DNA from: Pseudovibrio exalbescens
Lineage (GTDB): Bacteria > Pseudomonadota > Alphaproteobacteria > Rhizobiales > Stappiaceae
Assembly: GCF_028737195.1 (NCBI RefSeq)
Contig: NZ_JAQZAJ010000001.1
Location: 558,001 to 622,000 of the forward strand
Length of the DNA stretch: 64,000 nucleotides
Direction of reading: 5' to 3'
Part shown: piece by piece, positions 52,685 through 60,948 of the stretch
Position numbering within the stretch: the first letter of the stretch is position 1
How the letters are laid out: each line of letters begins with the position of its first letter
Notes under the pieces: generated by a model
Seen by the model: only the letters and a program-made list of their open reading frames with translations
Told to the model about the DNA's origin: nothing
Databases searched by the model: none
Made by a program: the position numbers and the translations under genes

Positions 52685-53953
52685 TCATTCCTCAGAACCG
52701 AGCAACGCGCGCAGCTGTGTTTCCAGCAGAGCAACAACACGCTCGTTCTCGATCTCTTCAATGGCCTCTGCCAAAAATGCCAGTACAAGCATTTTGCGCG
52801 CTTCGGCCTCAGGGATCCCGCGGGCTCGCAGATAGAACAGCAGATCTTCGTCGATCTCACCGGTGGTGGAACCGTGCGCGCACTGTACATCGTCGGCAAA
52901 GATCTCAAGCTCAGGCTTGGCGTTCATCTCAGCTTCTTCAGAAAGCAAAAGAGACTGCACCATCATCTGGCCATCTGTTTTTTGTGCATCCGGCCGCACA
53001 ATGATCTTACCCTGGAAAACCGAACGTGCCTTATCTGCAATGACGGACTTGTAAAGCTCACGGCTCTCGCAGTTCGGCACCGCATGATCCACAAACAACG
53101 TCACATCCGAGTGCTGGGTATCGCCCAAAACAGAGATGCCTCGCGCACCAAGGTTGCTCTCTTCGCCCTCAAACTCAACAAACAGCTGAGTACGAGACAG
53201 ATCGCTACCGGCATTTAGTGTGAAGTGGTTCACATCTGCATGCGCACCAATCTTCAAGGCCACACTGTCCAGATGCTGTGCCTTGCGGCTTTCATCCTGC
53301 AGCTTGATGAAGGTTGCGGATGCCTCATCACCAACACGGATTTCTGTAGCCGCGTTCGTCTGGTACACCGCACCTGCTTCGCCTAAAAACCGTTCGACGA
53401 TAAGCACATTTGCGCCGTTGCCAACCACGAAGCGATTGCGCGGATAGGTTGCCTTCTCCGCACCTGTGGTGATGTGGGAGATCTCGATCGCGGTGGCGAC
53501 TTCCACTCCCTCAGCGACCTCGATGGACACACCCTCCTGCTGGAACGCTGCGTTCAAGCTGATGATGGCATCCTTGGCCGGAAAGAGTGAGGCACCCTCT
53601 GCAATTGGAGAGATCGTTACACCTTCCGGAAGCACACCTGAGGACAGATCCGCTCGATAGTAGCCATCCACAATGGCGATACGAGCAGTTGCACCATCAT
53701 CCAGAAGCTCTGGCAGAGCAACGGCTTCACCAGCGTTCGCGGCTGGCGCAAACGCCTGCCGCATCTTGGCGCGCAGATCGGTGTAGTGCCATTCTTCCAC
53801 TCGGCGATGAGGAAGCCCGGCCTCTTTGAACTCGGCAAAGGCTTTCTCGCGCGTTTCTGCAGAAACGCCACCCTGATCCTTTGCAAGACCTGCAAACTGT
53901 TCAATCAGGCTGGCTTCCGCTTGGGTTTCCTGAACCCGTACTTCAGCGTTCAT
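52685..53953 (-). CDS. sufD: Fe-S assembly scaffold subunit SufD
   Basis: Beta-helix partner of SufB in the SufBCD complex. 422 residues. The core C-terminal domain has DVTLFVDHAVPNCESRELYK near 285-304, where SufD His/Cys residues act at the SufB interface, and DDVQCAHGSTTGEIDEDLLF near 365-384. Follows sufC after 16 bp. Confidence 0.94.
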   Translation of the reverse strand: MNAEVRVQETQAEASLIEQFAGLAKDQGGVSAETREKAFAEFKEAGLPHRRVEEWHYTDLRAKMRQAFAPAANAGEAVALPELLDDGATARIAIVDGYYRADLSSGVLPEGVTISPIAEGASLFPAKDAIISLNAAFQQEGVSIEVAEGVEVATAIEISHITTGAEKATYPRNRFVVGNGANVLIVERFLGEAGAVYQTNAATEIRVGDEASATFIKLQDESRKAQHLDSVALKIGAHADVNHFTLNAGSDLSRTQLFVEFEGEESNLGARGISVLGDTQHSDVTLFVDHAVPNCESRELYKSVIADKARSVFQGKIIVRPDAQKTDGQMMVQSLLLSEEAEMNAKPELEIFADDVQCAHGSTTGEIDEDLLFYLRARGIPEAEARKMLVLAFLAEAIEEIENERVVALLETQLRALLGSEE

Positions 53954-53969
53954 ATTTCACCTCACCTAA

Positions 53970-54722
53970 TTAAGCAGCTTCTTCGCCGACGTAATCCGCA
54001 TACCCATTGGCTTCCAGCTCAAGTGCCAGCTCTTTGCCACCAGACTTCACAATCTTGCCCTTTGACAGAACGTGCACAAAGTCCGGTACGATATGGTCAA
54101 GCAGACGCTGGTAGTGAGTGATGACGATCATGCCGCGGCTCGGGTCGCGCAGCTTGTTAACGCCTTCAGACACGATACGCAGGGCATCAATATCCAGACC
54201 TGAATCCGTTTCATCGAGCACACACAGAGTTGGCTCCAGAAGCGCCATTTGCAGGATTTCGGCGCGCTTTTTCTCACCACCGGAAAAGCCAACATTCAGC
54301 GGACGGCGGAGCATTTCGGGGCTCACATTCAGGTCCTTGGACTTTTCCTTGACCAATTTCATGAATTCTGGTGTCGGAAGATCTTCCAGACCACGAGAGC
54401 GGCGCTGAGCATTCAGCGCGGTCTTCAAAAAGGTCATGGTTGCGACACCTGGAATTTCGATCGGGTACTGGAAGGCCAGGAACATACCGGCAGCCGCGCG
54501 CTCATCGGCGCCAAGCTCAAGCATGTCTTCACCGTTGTAGGAGATTGAACCCTCGGTGATCTCATAGTCTTCCTTACCGGCCAGCACGTAGGAGAGAGTG
54601 GACTTGCCGGAACCGTTTGGCCCCATGATTGCGTGCACTTCACCCGGCTTTACAGTGAGGTCGATGCCACGGAGGATTTCGTTGCCTTCTACGTGGGCGT
54701 GCAGGTTTTTAATCTCTAACAT
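53970..54722 (-). CDS. sufC: Fe-S assembly ATPase SufC
   Basis: ABC-type ATPase driving the SufBCD scaffold. 250 residues. Walker A GPNGSGKST at 35-43, signature FSGGEKKRAEILQMA near 149-163 and Walker B CVLDETDSGLDIDAL. The VLAGKEDYE insert is typical of SufC. A cupin gene lies immediately upstream. Confidence 0.95.
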   Translation of the reverse strand: MLEIKNLHAHVEGNEILRGIDLTVKPGEVHAIMGPNGSGKSTLSYVLAGKEDYEITEGSISYNGEDMLELGADERAAAGMFLAFQYPIEIPGVATMTFLKTALNAQRRSRGLEDLPTPEFMKLVKEKSKDLNVSPEMLRRPLNVGFSGGEKKRAEILQMALLEPTLCVLDETDSGLDIDALRIVSEGVNKLRDPSRGMIVITHYQRLLDHIVPDFVHVLSKGKIVKSGGKELALELEANGYADYVGEEAA

Positions 54723-54755
54723 TTCTCAGATCCTGTTTAGTCTGACGCGCCGCTT

Positions 54756-55250
54756 TTAAGCTTCGCCGTCCCAATAGTTGACGTGGTTTTCACTTTCTCT
54801 CCCGCAATGACGCAACCGTCCTCCGGGCTTGTAACTGGTGACCTGAAACTTGCCGGAGTCTGGGTATTCGCAGACTTCCGTCTCAGATTTGTTGGCAATG
54901 GCCAGATATTTAAGGGTCATTGAACCTGTGTTGATGATCTGGTGCGCGGTCTCGGGACCGCCTGTTGGTGCACCAAGCACATCTCCTGCGGAGAATGACA
55001 CTTTGTTTTGCCCGTACCTGTATGTGCCTTTCCCTTCCAAAATAACGAAGATCTCCTCTTCATTATGATGGCAGTGAAAAGGGCAAGCAGACTTGCCGGG
55101 CTGTACTTCGTTGTAACCGATGCCAAGCTTTTTCAGCTTCAGCAGGTCGCCAAAGGCGGCATCCTTTGCTGAAAAGAAGTCGCCCTGGCTCCAATCATCA
55201 AGAGCAAGCTCAGACAGAGTAGCAATCGGCATGTCCGAGGCACTCATCAA
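54756..55250 (-). CDS. Cupin-domain protein inside the suf operon
   Basis: A 164-residue cupin. Motif 1 is [18 protein letters not shown] (His, His and Glu ligands near 58-66) and motif 2 is [13 protein letters not shown] near 96-108, so the metal site looks complete. The start overlaps the sufB stop by 1-4 bp and sufC follows after 33 bp, so it is an operon member. Its part in cluster assembly is unknown. The pattern is similar to sugar-isomerase-like cupins, but I cannot assign a substrate. Confidence 0.85.
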   Translation of the reverse strand: MMSASDMPIATLSELALDDWSQGDFFSAKDAAFGDLLKLKKLGIGYNEVQPGKSACPFHCHHNEEEIFVILEGKGTYRYGQNKVSFSAGDVLGAPTGGPETAHQIINTGSMTLKYLAIANKSETEVCEYPDSGKFQVTSYKPGGRLRHCGRESENHVNYWDGEA

Positions 55251-56719
55251 CCTACTGATCCCTCAAGACTGATCCCGATGAGCTTTTGCGCTTCCACGGC
55301 AAACTCCATTGGAAGCTGCTGGATTACGTCACGCACAAAGCCATTCACGATCAGCGCCACAGCTTCTTCCTCATCAAGACCGCGGGCCTGACAATAGAAC
55401 ATCTGATCATCAGAGATCTTGGAGGTGGTTGCTTCGTGCTCGAACACAGCCGTTGCGTTCTTGCTCTCGATGTAAGGCACGGTATGCGCGCCGCACTTGT
55501 CACCAATCAACAGCGAGTCACACTGAGTGAAGTTACGCGCGTTTGACGCCTTGCGGTGCGCTGAGACCTGACCGCGATAAGTGTTCTGAGAAACACCTGC
55601 GGAGATACCCTTCGAGATAATACGGCTTGAGGTATTCTTGCCGAGATGGATCATCTTGGTGCCACTGTCCACCTGCTGGTGGCCATTTGAAATGGCGATT
55701 GAGTAGAACTCACCTACGGAGTTGTCACCGCGCAGGATACAGCTTGGGTACTTCCAAGTGATGGCAGAGCCTGTCTCAACCTGTGTCCATGCGATCTTGG
55801 AGTTCTTGCCACGGCAATCTCCACGCTTGGTCACGAAGTTGTAGATACCGCCCTTTCCTTCTGAATCGCCCGGATACCAGTTCTGAACAGTCGAGTACTT
55901 GATTTCCGCATCATCCAGCGCAACCAGTTCCACAACAGCCGCGTGCAGCTGGTTTTCGTCGCGCTGAGGTGCCGTACAGCCTTCCAAATAGGAGACGTAG
56001 GAGCCCTTCTCAGCGATGATGAGCGTACGCTCAAACTGGCCGGTGTTCTGCTCGTTGATACGGAAGTAAGTGGACAACTCCATGGGGCAGCGCACGCCCT
56101 CTGGGATGTAAACGAACGAACCGTCAGAGAACACAGCAGAGTTGAGCGTGGCATAGAAGTTATCGGAAACCGGCACAACGGAACCGAGGTACTTCTGGAC
56201 CAGCTCTGGATGCTCACGAATGGCCTCAGAGATCGGACAGAAGATCACGCCAGCTTTTGCCAGCTCTTCCTTAAAGGTGGTCGCGACAGACACACTGTCG
56301 AACACGGCGTCGACTGCAACGCGGTGCTCAGGCGCGACGCCTGCGAGGATTTCCTGCTCTGAAAGCGGAATACCAAGCTTCTTGTAGGTCTCCAGAATTT
56401 CCGGATCCACTTCGTCAAGGCTCTTGAGGCCTTCCTTGGCTTTAGGCGCCGCATAGTAGTGCAGCTCCTGAAACTCCACAGGCGGGTAGTTCACGCGGGC
56501 CCAGCTTGGCTCTTTCATGGTCTGCCAGCGCTTGAAAGCCTCAAGACGCCAATTCAGCATCCACTCCGGCTCTTCTTTCTTTGCAGAAATGAAACGAATA
56601 ATGTCTTCGTTCAGACCTTTTGGAGCCAATTCGGACTCGATGTCTGTCACGAAGCCGTATTTGTATTGATCTACGTCGATCGCTTTGACCTGATCAATTG
56701 TTTCCTGGACTGCCGCCAT
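55247..56719 (-). CDS. sufB: Fe-S assembly scaffold subunit SufB
   Basis: Main scaffold on which the SufBCD complex builds clusters. 490 residues. Core segments are [20 protein letters not shown] near 205-224, [19 protein letters not shown] near 247-265, the [15 protein letters not shown] segment near 292-306 and [16 protein letters not shown] near 407-422 with the conserved Cys. Second gene of the operon, 126 bp after the IscS-type gene. Confidence 0.95.
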   Translation of the reverse strand: MAAVQETIDQVKAIDVDQYKYGFVTDIESELAPKGLNEDIIRFISAKKEEPEWMLNWRLEAFKRWQTMKEPSWARVNYPPVEFQELHYYAAPKAKEGLKSLDEVDPEILETYKKLGIPLSEQEILAGVAPEHRVAVDAVFDSVSVATTFKEELAKAGVIFCPISEAIREHPELVQKYLGSVVPVSDNFYATLNSAVFSDGSFVYIPEGVRCPMELSTYFRINEQNTGQFERTLIIAEKGSYVSYLEGCTAPQRDENQLHAAVVELVALDDAEIKYSTVQNWYPGDSEGKGGIYNFVTKRGDCRGKNSKIAWTQVETGSAITWKYPSCILRGDNSVGEFYSIAISNGHQQVDSGTKMIHLGKNTSSRIISKGISAGVSQNTYRGQVSAHRKASNARNFTQCDSLLIGDKCGAHTVPYIESKNATAVFEHEATTSKISDDQMFYCQARGLDEEEAVALIVNGFVRDVIQQLPMEFAVEAQKLIGISLEGSVG

Positions 56720-56845
56720 AATCTACTCCGTATGCGGGTTATCCGCTTGGAGAACGCTTTTGCGTTCCGTTATTTATCTTCGACTGTTTGCCAACTTTGA
56801 CGTTGGTTTGAGTGCCCTAATTCGTTTTAGTCACTGGATCGGCAT

Positions 56846-58018
56846 TCAGACCACATTGGCCTGTTTCTGCCGTGGGCTTATGCGCTCGTAAATGCGCTGC
56901 CACGCCTTCAACGCCGTATCCAAATCTTCCGGTCTTGTCGCCCAACCCATACTCAAGCGGATCGCGCCGCGAGCAGCCTGTTCATCAACCCCCATTGCGG
57001 TGAGGACATGGGACACACCCACCTTGCCGGAGGAACACGCCGATCCGGAAGAAACCGACACGCCTGATAAATCGAAAGAGATCAGCGCGGTCTCTGCTGG
57101 AACGCCCGGCACGGAAAAGCAAGTAGTATTACCTAGACGTGGCGCATTTTCACCAAAAATCAAGAGGTCTGGGTAGTTGGATTTCAATTTGTTTTCAAAG
57201 TCTTGCTGATATTCCACCAACCTCAGAGAACCACGCTCTGAACAAGCCGCTTCGCTTGCTGCTGCAAAGCCCGCGATGCCTGCCGTGTTTTCCGTACCCG
57301 CACGGCGCCAACTTTCCTGACCACCGCCAGTAAAGAGAGGCGCCGGACGCAGAATGCCTTTCGCCAAGACAAGCGCACCTACCCCTTGAGGGCCACCGAT
57401 CTTGTGCGAGGAGATTGAAAGCGCCTGACAGCCGATCATGGCCATGGACAGATCAAGGCGCCCGGCCCCTTGAACCGCGTCTACGTGAAACAAGTGACCG
57501 GCGTCCTCAACAATCACACCGATCTCTTTCAAGGGCTGTATGACGCCGGTCTCGCTGTTGGCCGCCATAACTGAAACAAGAGCTATTTCGCCTTGTGGCA
57601 CGGCCGCCAGGCTGTCCTGCAATGCCGCAAGATCCACACGCCCTTCGCCGTCCACCGGCAGAACATTGACGTGATCTACAGCAAACCTGCCGCCAGCAAG
57701 AACAGAAGGATGCTCAACAGCGCTTACAAACAGGTGCTTCACGTCAAACGGCTTGCCATCTCTCATCCAGACAGGAGAAAGTGCTGTGACGTTTGCTTCA
57801 GTCCCACCGCTGGTGAAGATGACGTTCTGCGGATCCCCATCAACCAAAGCCGCAACACTCTCGCGTGCTCTTTCAATAACGCTGCGCGCGCCGCGGCCAT
57901 TTGCATGGATGGAAGATGCATTTCCGGGAGAAGCAAAAACCTCCCGCATGGCCGCAAGAGCCTCTTCGCGCAACGGGGCTCCGGCATTGTAATCAAGATA
58001 TGTTCTGTTGTTCTTCAA
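56846..58018 (-). CDS. Cysteine desulfurase, IscS/NifS type
   Basis: Group I desulfurase of 390 residues. TYLDYNAGAPLREEA at 6-20, TSGGTEANVTAL near 69-80, the PLP Lys in SSHKIGGPQGVGAL near 206 and the flexible-loop Cys in SGSACSSGK near 328-336 are all present. It heads the suf operon, directly behind the Irr-box promoter. In rhizobia this iscS-like gene at the same place supplies sulfur for SUF, and no isc scaffold genes are seen. No iscR lies upstream. Confidence 0.92.
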   Translation of the reverse strand: MKNNRTYLDYNAGAPLREEALAAMREVFASPGNASSIHANGRGARSVIERARESVAALVDGDPQNVIFTSGGTEANVTALSPVWMRDGKPFDVKHLFVSAVEHPSVLAGGRFAVDHVNVLPVDGEGRVDLAALQDSLAAVPQGEIALVSVMAANSETGVIQPLKEIGVIVEDAGHLFHVDAVQGAGRLDLSMAMIGCQALSISSHKIGGPQGVGALVLAKGILRPAPLFTGGGQESWRRAGTENTAGIAGFAAASEAACSERGSLRLVEYQQDFENKLKSNYPDLLIFGENAPRLGNTTCFSVPGVPAETALISFDLSGVSVSSGSACSSGKVGVSHVLTAMGVDEQAARGAIRLSMGWATRPEDLDTALKAWQRIYERISPRQKQANVV

Positions 58019-58199
58019 GACAGTAATCTCTGCTTGCTCTTTGACCCAATTGCACCGTTACCCGCCTTACAAAGCGATGCCAGCTCCAGCAAATCGACGC
58101 TTTGTGAGAAGTTGCGAGAATCATTCAGGGTTCTTGCTTGCGATATACCGCGCACTCATTTAAATGAGCGAGTAGGTTTGTTGGCGAAGCACCAACCTC

Positions 58200-58249
58200 T
58201 TTCGAATAATTCTAAACTGGACCCTATTAAACCTGCGTTTCTGAGTCAA
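58200..58249 (-). promoter_or_regulatory. Promoter of the suf operon with Irr box (ICE motif)
   Basis: TTTCGAATAATTCTAAA at 58200-58216 matches the alphaproteobacterial iron-control element TTTAGAA-N3-TTCTAAA at all but one position. On the minus strand a possible -35 TTGACT (58244-58249) and -10 TAGGGT (58221-58226) are 17 bp apart, and the box begins 4 bp after the -10. This position fits repression by Irr when iron is low. Sequence match is seen; regulation is inference from the known role of Irr at suf operons. Confidence 0.7.
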
Positions 58250-58328
58250 GTTTTATCGGAAAGCAGATGCGCGGTCTATACATTCAGCTGTGAAAACAGC
58301 CCGTAACCTAGAGGGATTTCTCGCGCCT

Positions 58329-58985
58329 ATGCCTGAGGTGATCTTTAACGGCCCTGCCGGACGACTGGAAGGACGCTTCCATCCTGCGAAACAGCGCAAC
58401 GCGCCGATCGCACTGGTACTGCATCTGCACCCGCAATTCGGCGGCACGATGAACAACCAGATCGTCTATCAGATGTACTACATGTTCGCGAAGCGTGGCT
58501 TTGCGGTTTTGCGTTTCAACTTCCGTGGCGTGGGCAGAAGCCAAGGTCAGTTCGACCATGGTCAGGGTGAACTTTCTGATGCCGCTGCGGCGCTTGACTG
58601 GGTGCAAACTGTGCATCCAGATGCACGCGCTTGCTGGATCGCTGGCTTCTCCTTTGGCGCCTGGATCGGCATGCAGCTGCTGATGCGTCGCCCGGAAGTA
58701 GAAGGCTTCATTTCTGTGGCGCCACCAGCCAACCTTCACGACTTCTCATTCCTTGCACCGTGCCCCTCTTCCGGCCTGATCATCCACGGCGATCAGGACA
58801 AGGTCGTGCCGCAAAAGGACGTGCAGGCTCTGGTGGATAAGTTGAAAACCCAGAAGGGTATCACGATCGATCACCAGATCATTCCGGGAGCAAATCACTT
58901 CTTTGAAGACAATGTTGATGTTCTGATGGAGGACTGCTCCTCGTATCTCGACAAGCGCCTAGGACTGATCAACGAAGAAATGTAA
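58329..58985 (+). CDS. Alpha/beta hydrolase of unknown substrate
   Basis: A 218-residue serine hydrolase. The nucleophile elbow GFSFGAWIG holds the Ser near residue 105, an acid lies in IHGDQDKVVP near 152-161, and His is in GANHFFEDN near 187. FRGVGRSQGQFDHGQGE near 70 is typical of this compact family, which commonly stands divergent from the suf operon in rhizobia. ATG 58329 (MPEVIFNG) matches the family start; an upstream ATG at 58290 is less likely. Confidence 0.87.
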   Translation: MPEVIFNGPAGRLEGRFHPAKQRNAPIALVLHLHPQFGGTMNNQIVYQMYYMFAKRGFAVLRFNFRGVGRSQGQFDHGQGELSDAAAALDWVQTVHPDARACWIAGFSFGAWIGMQLLMRRPEVEGFISVAPPANLHDFSFLAPCPSSGLIIHGDQDKVVPQKDVQALVDKLKTQKGITIDHQIIPGANHFFEDNVDVLMEDCSSYLDKRLGLINEEM

Positions 58986-59013
58986 GGCCCTCGTCCTCAG
59001 GGCGAAGACCAAC

Positions 59014-59044
59014 AAAAAACCCGGCTCTGCAGGCCGGGTTTTTT
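59014..59044. terminator. Bidirectional terminator between hydrolase and NDUFA12 genes
   Basis: CCCGGC/GCCGGG stem with flanking A and T runs (AAAAAA before, TTTTTT after), so it can stop transcription from both convergent genes. Confidence 0.9.
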
Positions 59045-59063
59045 CGTTGTTCGAAACTTTTCA

Positions 59064-59450
59064 TCAGTCGCCAGGGGACCAAGCTTCATAGTCGCCAGTC
59101 ACACGCGGGCGGCTCTCCGGTGTAAGGATGGAGCCTTTTGGACGATACGCATTGGGCGTACCCGTCATGTTCGGCACATATGCAGCTTCCCATTCGCGGG
59201 GCTTGTAGCTGTCCTCGGTTGGCGGCACGTCGGTTCGGTGATGCATCCACCCATGCCAGCCAGCAGGAATGCGAGAAGCCTCTGCCGTGCCATTGTAAAG
59301 CACCCAGCGGCGCTTACCTGCACGCTCACGGTAGTACTTGTTGCCAAATTCGTCTTCGCCGACAAACTCACCCTTGCGCCATGTGAAGAAGCGCGTTCCC
59401 ATGGTCTGGCTATTCCACCACGTGAACAGCTCGAGCACCCATTGCTTCAT
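59064..59450 (-). CDS. Complex I accessory subunit NDUFA12 (B17.2-like)
   Basis: A 128-residue homologue of the mitochondrial B17.2 subunit. GTRFFTWRKGEFVGEDEFGN at 18-37, KYYRERAGKRRWVLY at 38-52, IPAGWHGWMHHRTDVPP near 61-77 and AYVPNMTGTPNAYRP near 91-105 are highly characteristic. In alphaproteobacteria it is also encoded apart from the nuo operon. Confidence 0.93.
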   Translation of the reverse strand: MKQWVLELFTWWNSQTMGTRFFTWRKGEFVGEDEFGNKYYRERAGKRRWVLYNGTAEASRIPAGWHGWMHHRTDVPPTEDSYKPREWEAAYVPNMTGTPNAYRPKGSILTPESRPRVTGDYEAWSPGD

Positions 59451-59551
59451 AGCGGCAGCTCCTAATCGTTTTTCCGCTTACCGGTTCGCTTTGGGCGCGA
59501 ATATGGCCCCATGACACGCGTCTGTCCACCCTTTGCGCCTAGTAAAAGAGA

Positions 59552-60274
59552 CTATGCACCGGAACCAGGGTCTTTTGGACGCCGCCCTTCGCCAAATGCG
59601 CGCGACGAACGCTCCTTTTGCGTACGAGGCTCGTCACGCTGCGCATCACGATCTTTATCCGCCTCAAAGTCAGGATGAAGGATCAAGGAAGCAAACTCGT
59701 GCGCGGCGAGCTTGGCCTTTCGGTCAACCATCTCCTTGTTGGCAGTCTTGTTCATTTCTTCTGCCCTGAGCAAAGCCGCGTATTTTTCCTCACCTTGATC
59801 GAGAAGTTCCCGGACGCCCTCCACGATAAGACCACCATCGTCGGATTCGATGATTTTCCGAGCGTCTCTGGTCACCCATTCCAGAGTTTGCTGCAGACCG
59901 GCGGCGGAGAGCGGCTTGGCCAATACATGATGCGCCCCTGCCCGCATCGCCTTACTGATGAGGCCGCGCGTCCCATGAGCGGTCACAAAGATAAGCGGAA
60001 CATGGGTAAGTGGTGCCATCTTCGGATTCCGCAGCAGGCACAACATCTGGTAGCCAGAGACGGGCTGCATATGCCAGTCACTCAAAATGAGGTTCGGCGG
60101 ATCCGCAAACATCTGTGGCACCGCTTCTTTGGGAGAATCGAAGATGCGGAACCGTTTCACCTTCATGGTATTCATGAGGCTTCTCAGAATCGTCTGTGCC
60201 GCGCGCGAGTCTTCAACAATCGCGACATCCAACTCCGAAATCTGCTTGCCATAGGCTCTATGGTGCTCGCCCAA
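59552..60274 (-). CDS. Response-regulator receiver protein
   Basis: A 240-residue protein with one CheY-like domain (about 14-135): acidic pair ED at 21-22, phospho-acceptor Asp66 in LILSDWHM, Thr in FVTAHG near 98 and Lys in LAKPLS near 119. The remaining 100 residues are charged and helical, without a DNA-binding or enzyme domain. The only canonical start in frame is TTG 60274, with AGAAAGG 7 nt upstream; the frame stays open for about 40 more codons upstream without another start. No kinase is adjacent. Confidence 0.87.
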   Translation of the reverse strand: MGEHHRAYGKQISELDVAIVEDSRAAQTILRSLMNTMKVKRFRIFDSPKEAVPQMFADPPNLILSDWHMQPVSGYQMLCLLRNPKMAPLTHVPLIFVTAHGTRGLISKAMRAGAHHVLAKPLSAAGLQQTLEWVTRDARKIIESDDGGLIVEGVRELLDQGEEKYAALLRAEEMNKTANKEMVDRKAKLAAHEFASLILHPDFEADKDRDAQRDEPRTQKERSSRAFGEGRRPKDPGSGA

Positions 60275-60948
60275 ATCGCCGACCTTTCTGCCAAGACCCC
60301 GCGCCTTTGCGCGGTTCCGCTCTGATATCCCAAAACAATTACCAGCACAGCCTTGTGCCAGTATAAAACACAGGCGTTTTCCACCCGTTTTCTGCTGGTC
60401 AATCCATTAGAATTTCTCCCCAGCTTAATTCAAGGGGCACAGCTTGGTAAATCCACTCACTTCCACATGCAGAAGCACACCGGAAAACAGCCATTACAGC
60501 AACCTTTACCGGCCATTTGTTAACCTGGCTAAACCACAATATCTGGTGGGGCCAACAATTTTTAAAGCACCACACTTAGCGCCCCACCGCTTGACGCCTA
60601 TGTCCGATTCAATCTACTTTTGCCCGGTGTTCGGGGTCGGGGCAAATCGGCGCGTTCTTGCCGAGCGTTCTCTATAAATACGAAGTTTGATCGGTGCTTG
60701 CGTTTCTTAAAATGAAATCGAGCAGCCGTAGACTTTTGCGCGAGCAAGACCTATCTATTGTGTGTTAACCAAAAATAAACACAACATATGGTAGGCCTTG
60801 CGCAGATTTATCGTGAATGTGTCTCGACCATACTATATTGGCAACCAGCTTCGTGATTAACACCTGATCCAGCGGCGGAGACGGGCGCGAAGCAAATTTC
60901 TTACCCGTCACCAGTGTGGCATGCTGGTGGCTTGTTAAGGGGGCATGT
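60275..60948. other. Long intergenic region upstream of nrdJ
   Basis: About 670 bp with no convincing gene. It holds two NrdR-box-like sequences (60748-60794). A small hairpin CACCAG-N9-CTGGTG (60909-60929) lies just before the nrdJ ribosome site. Frames such as 60444-60677 lack recognisable sequence. Confidence 0.4.
60748..60794 (+). promoter_or_regulatory. Two NrdR-box-like sites 31 bp apart
   Basis: GACCTATCTATTGTGT (60748-60763) and ACACAACATATGGTAG (60779-60794) each match about 12 of 16 positions of the NrdR consensus ACACwATATnTwGTGT. One keeps the right half and the other the left half exactly. Their 31-bp start-to-start distance is the usual three-turn spacing of NrdR box pairs. They lie 155-200 bp before nrdJ. 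Confidence 0.55.

Noticed and set aside
52681-52908. Upstream extension of the sufS frame
   Set aside because: The extra 76 residues overlap sufD in another frame and are not SufS-like. The true start is ATG 52680.
60840-60948. Possible cobalamin riboswitch before nrdJ
   Set aside because: The hairpin at 60909-60929 lacks a recognisable B12 box and the multi-stem core. B12 enzymes are often not riboswitch-controlled.
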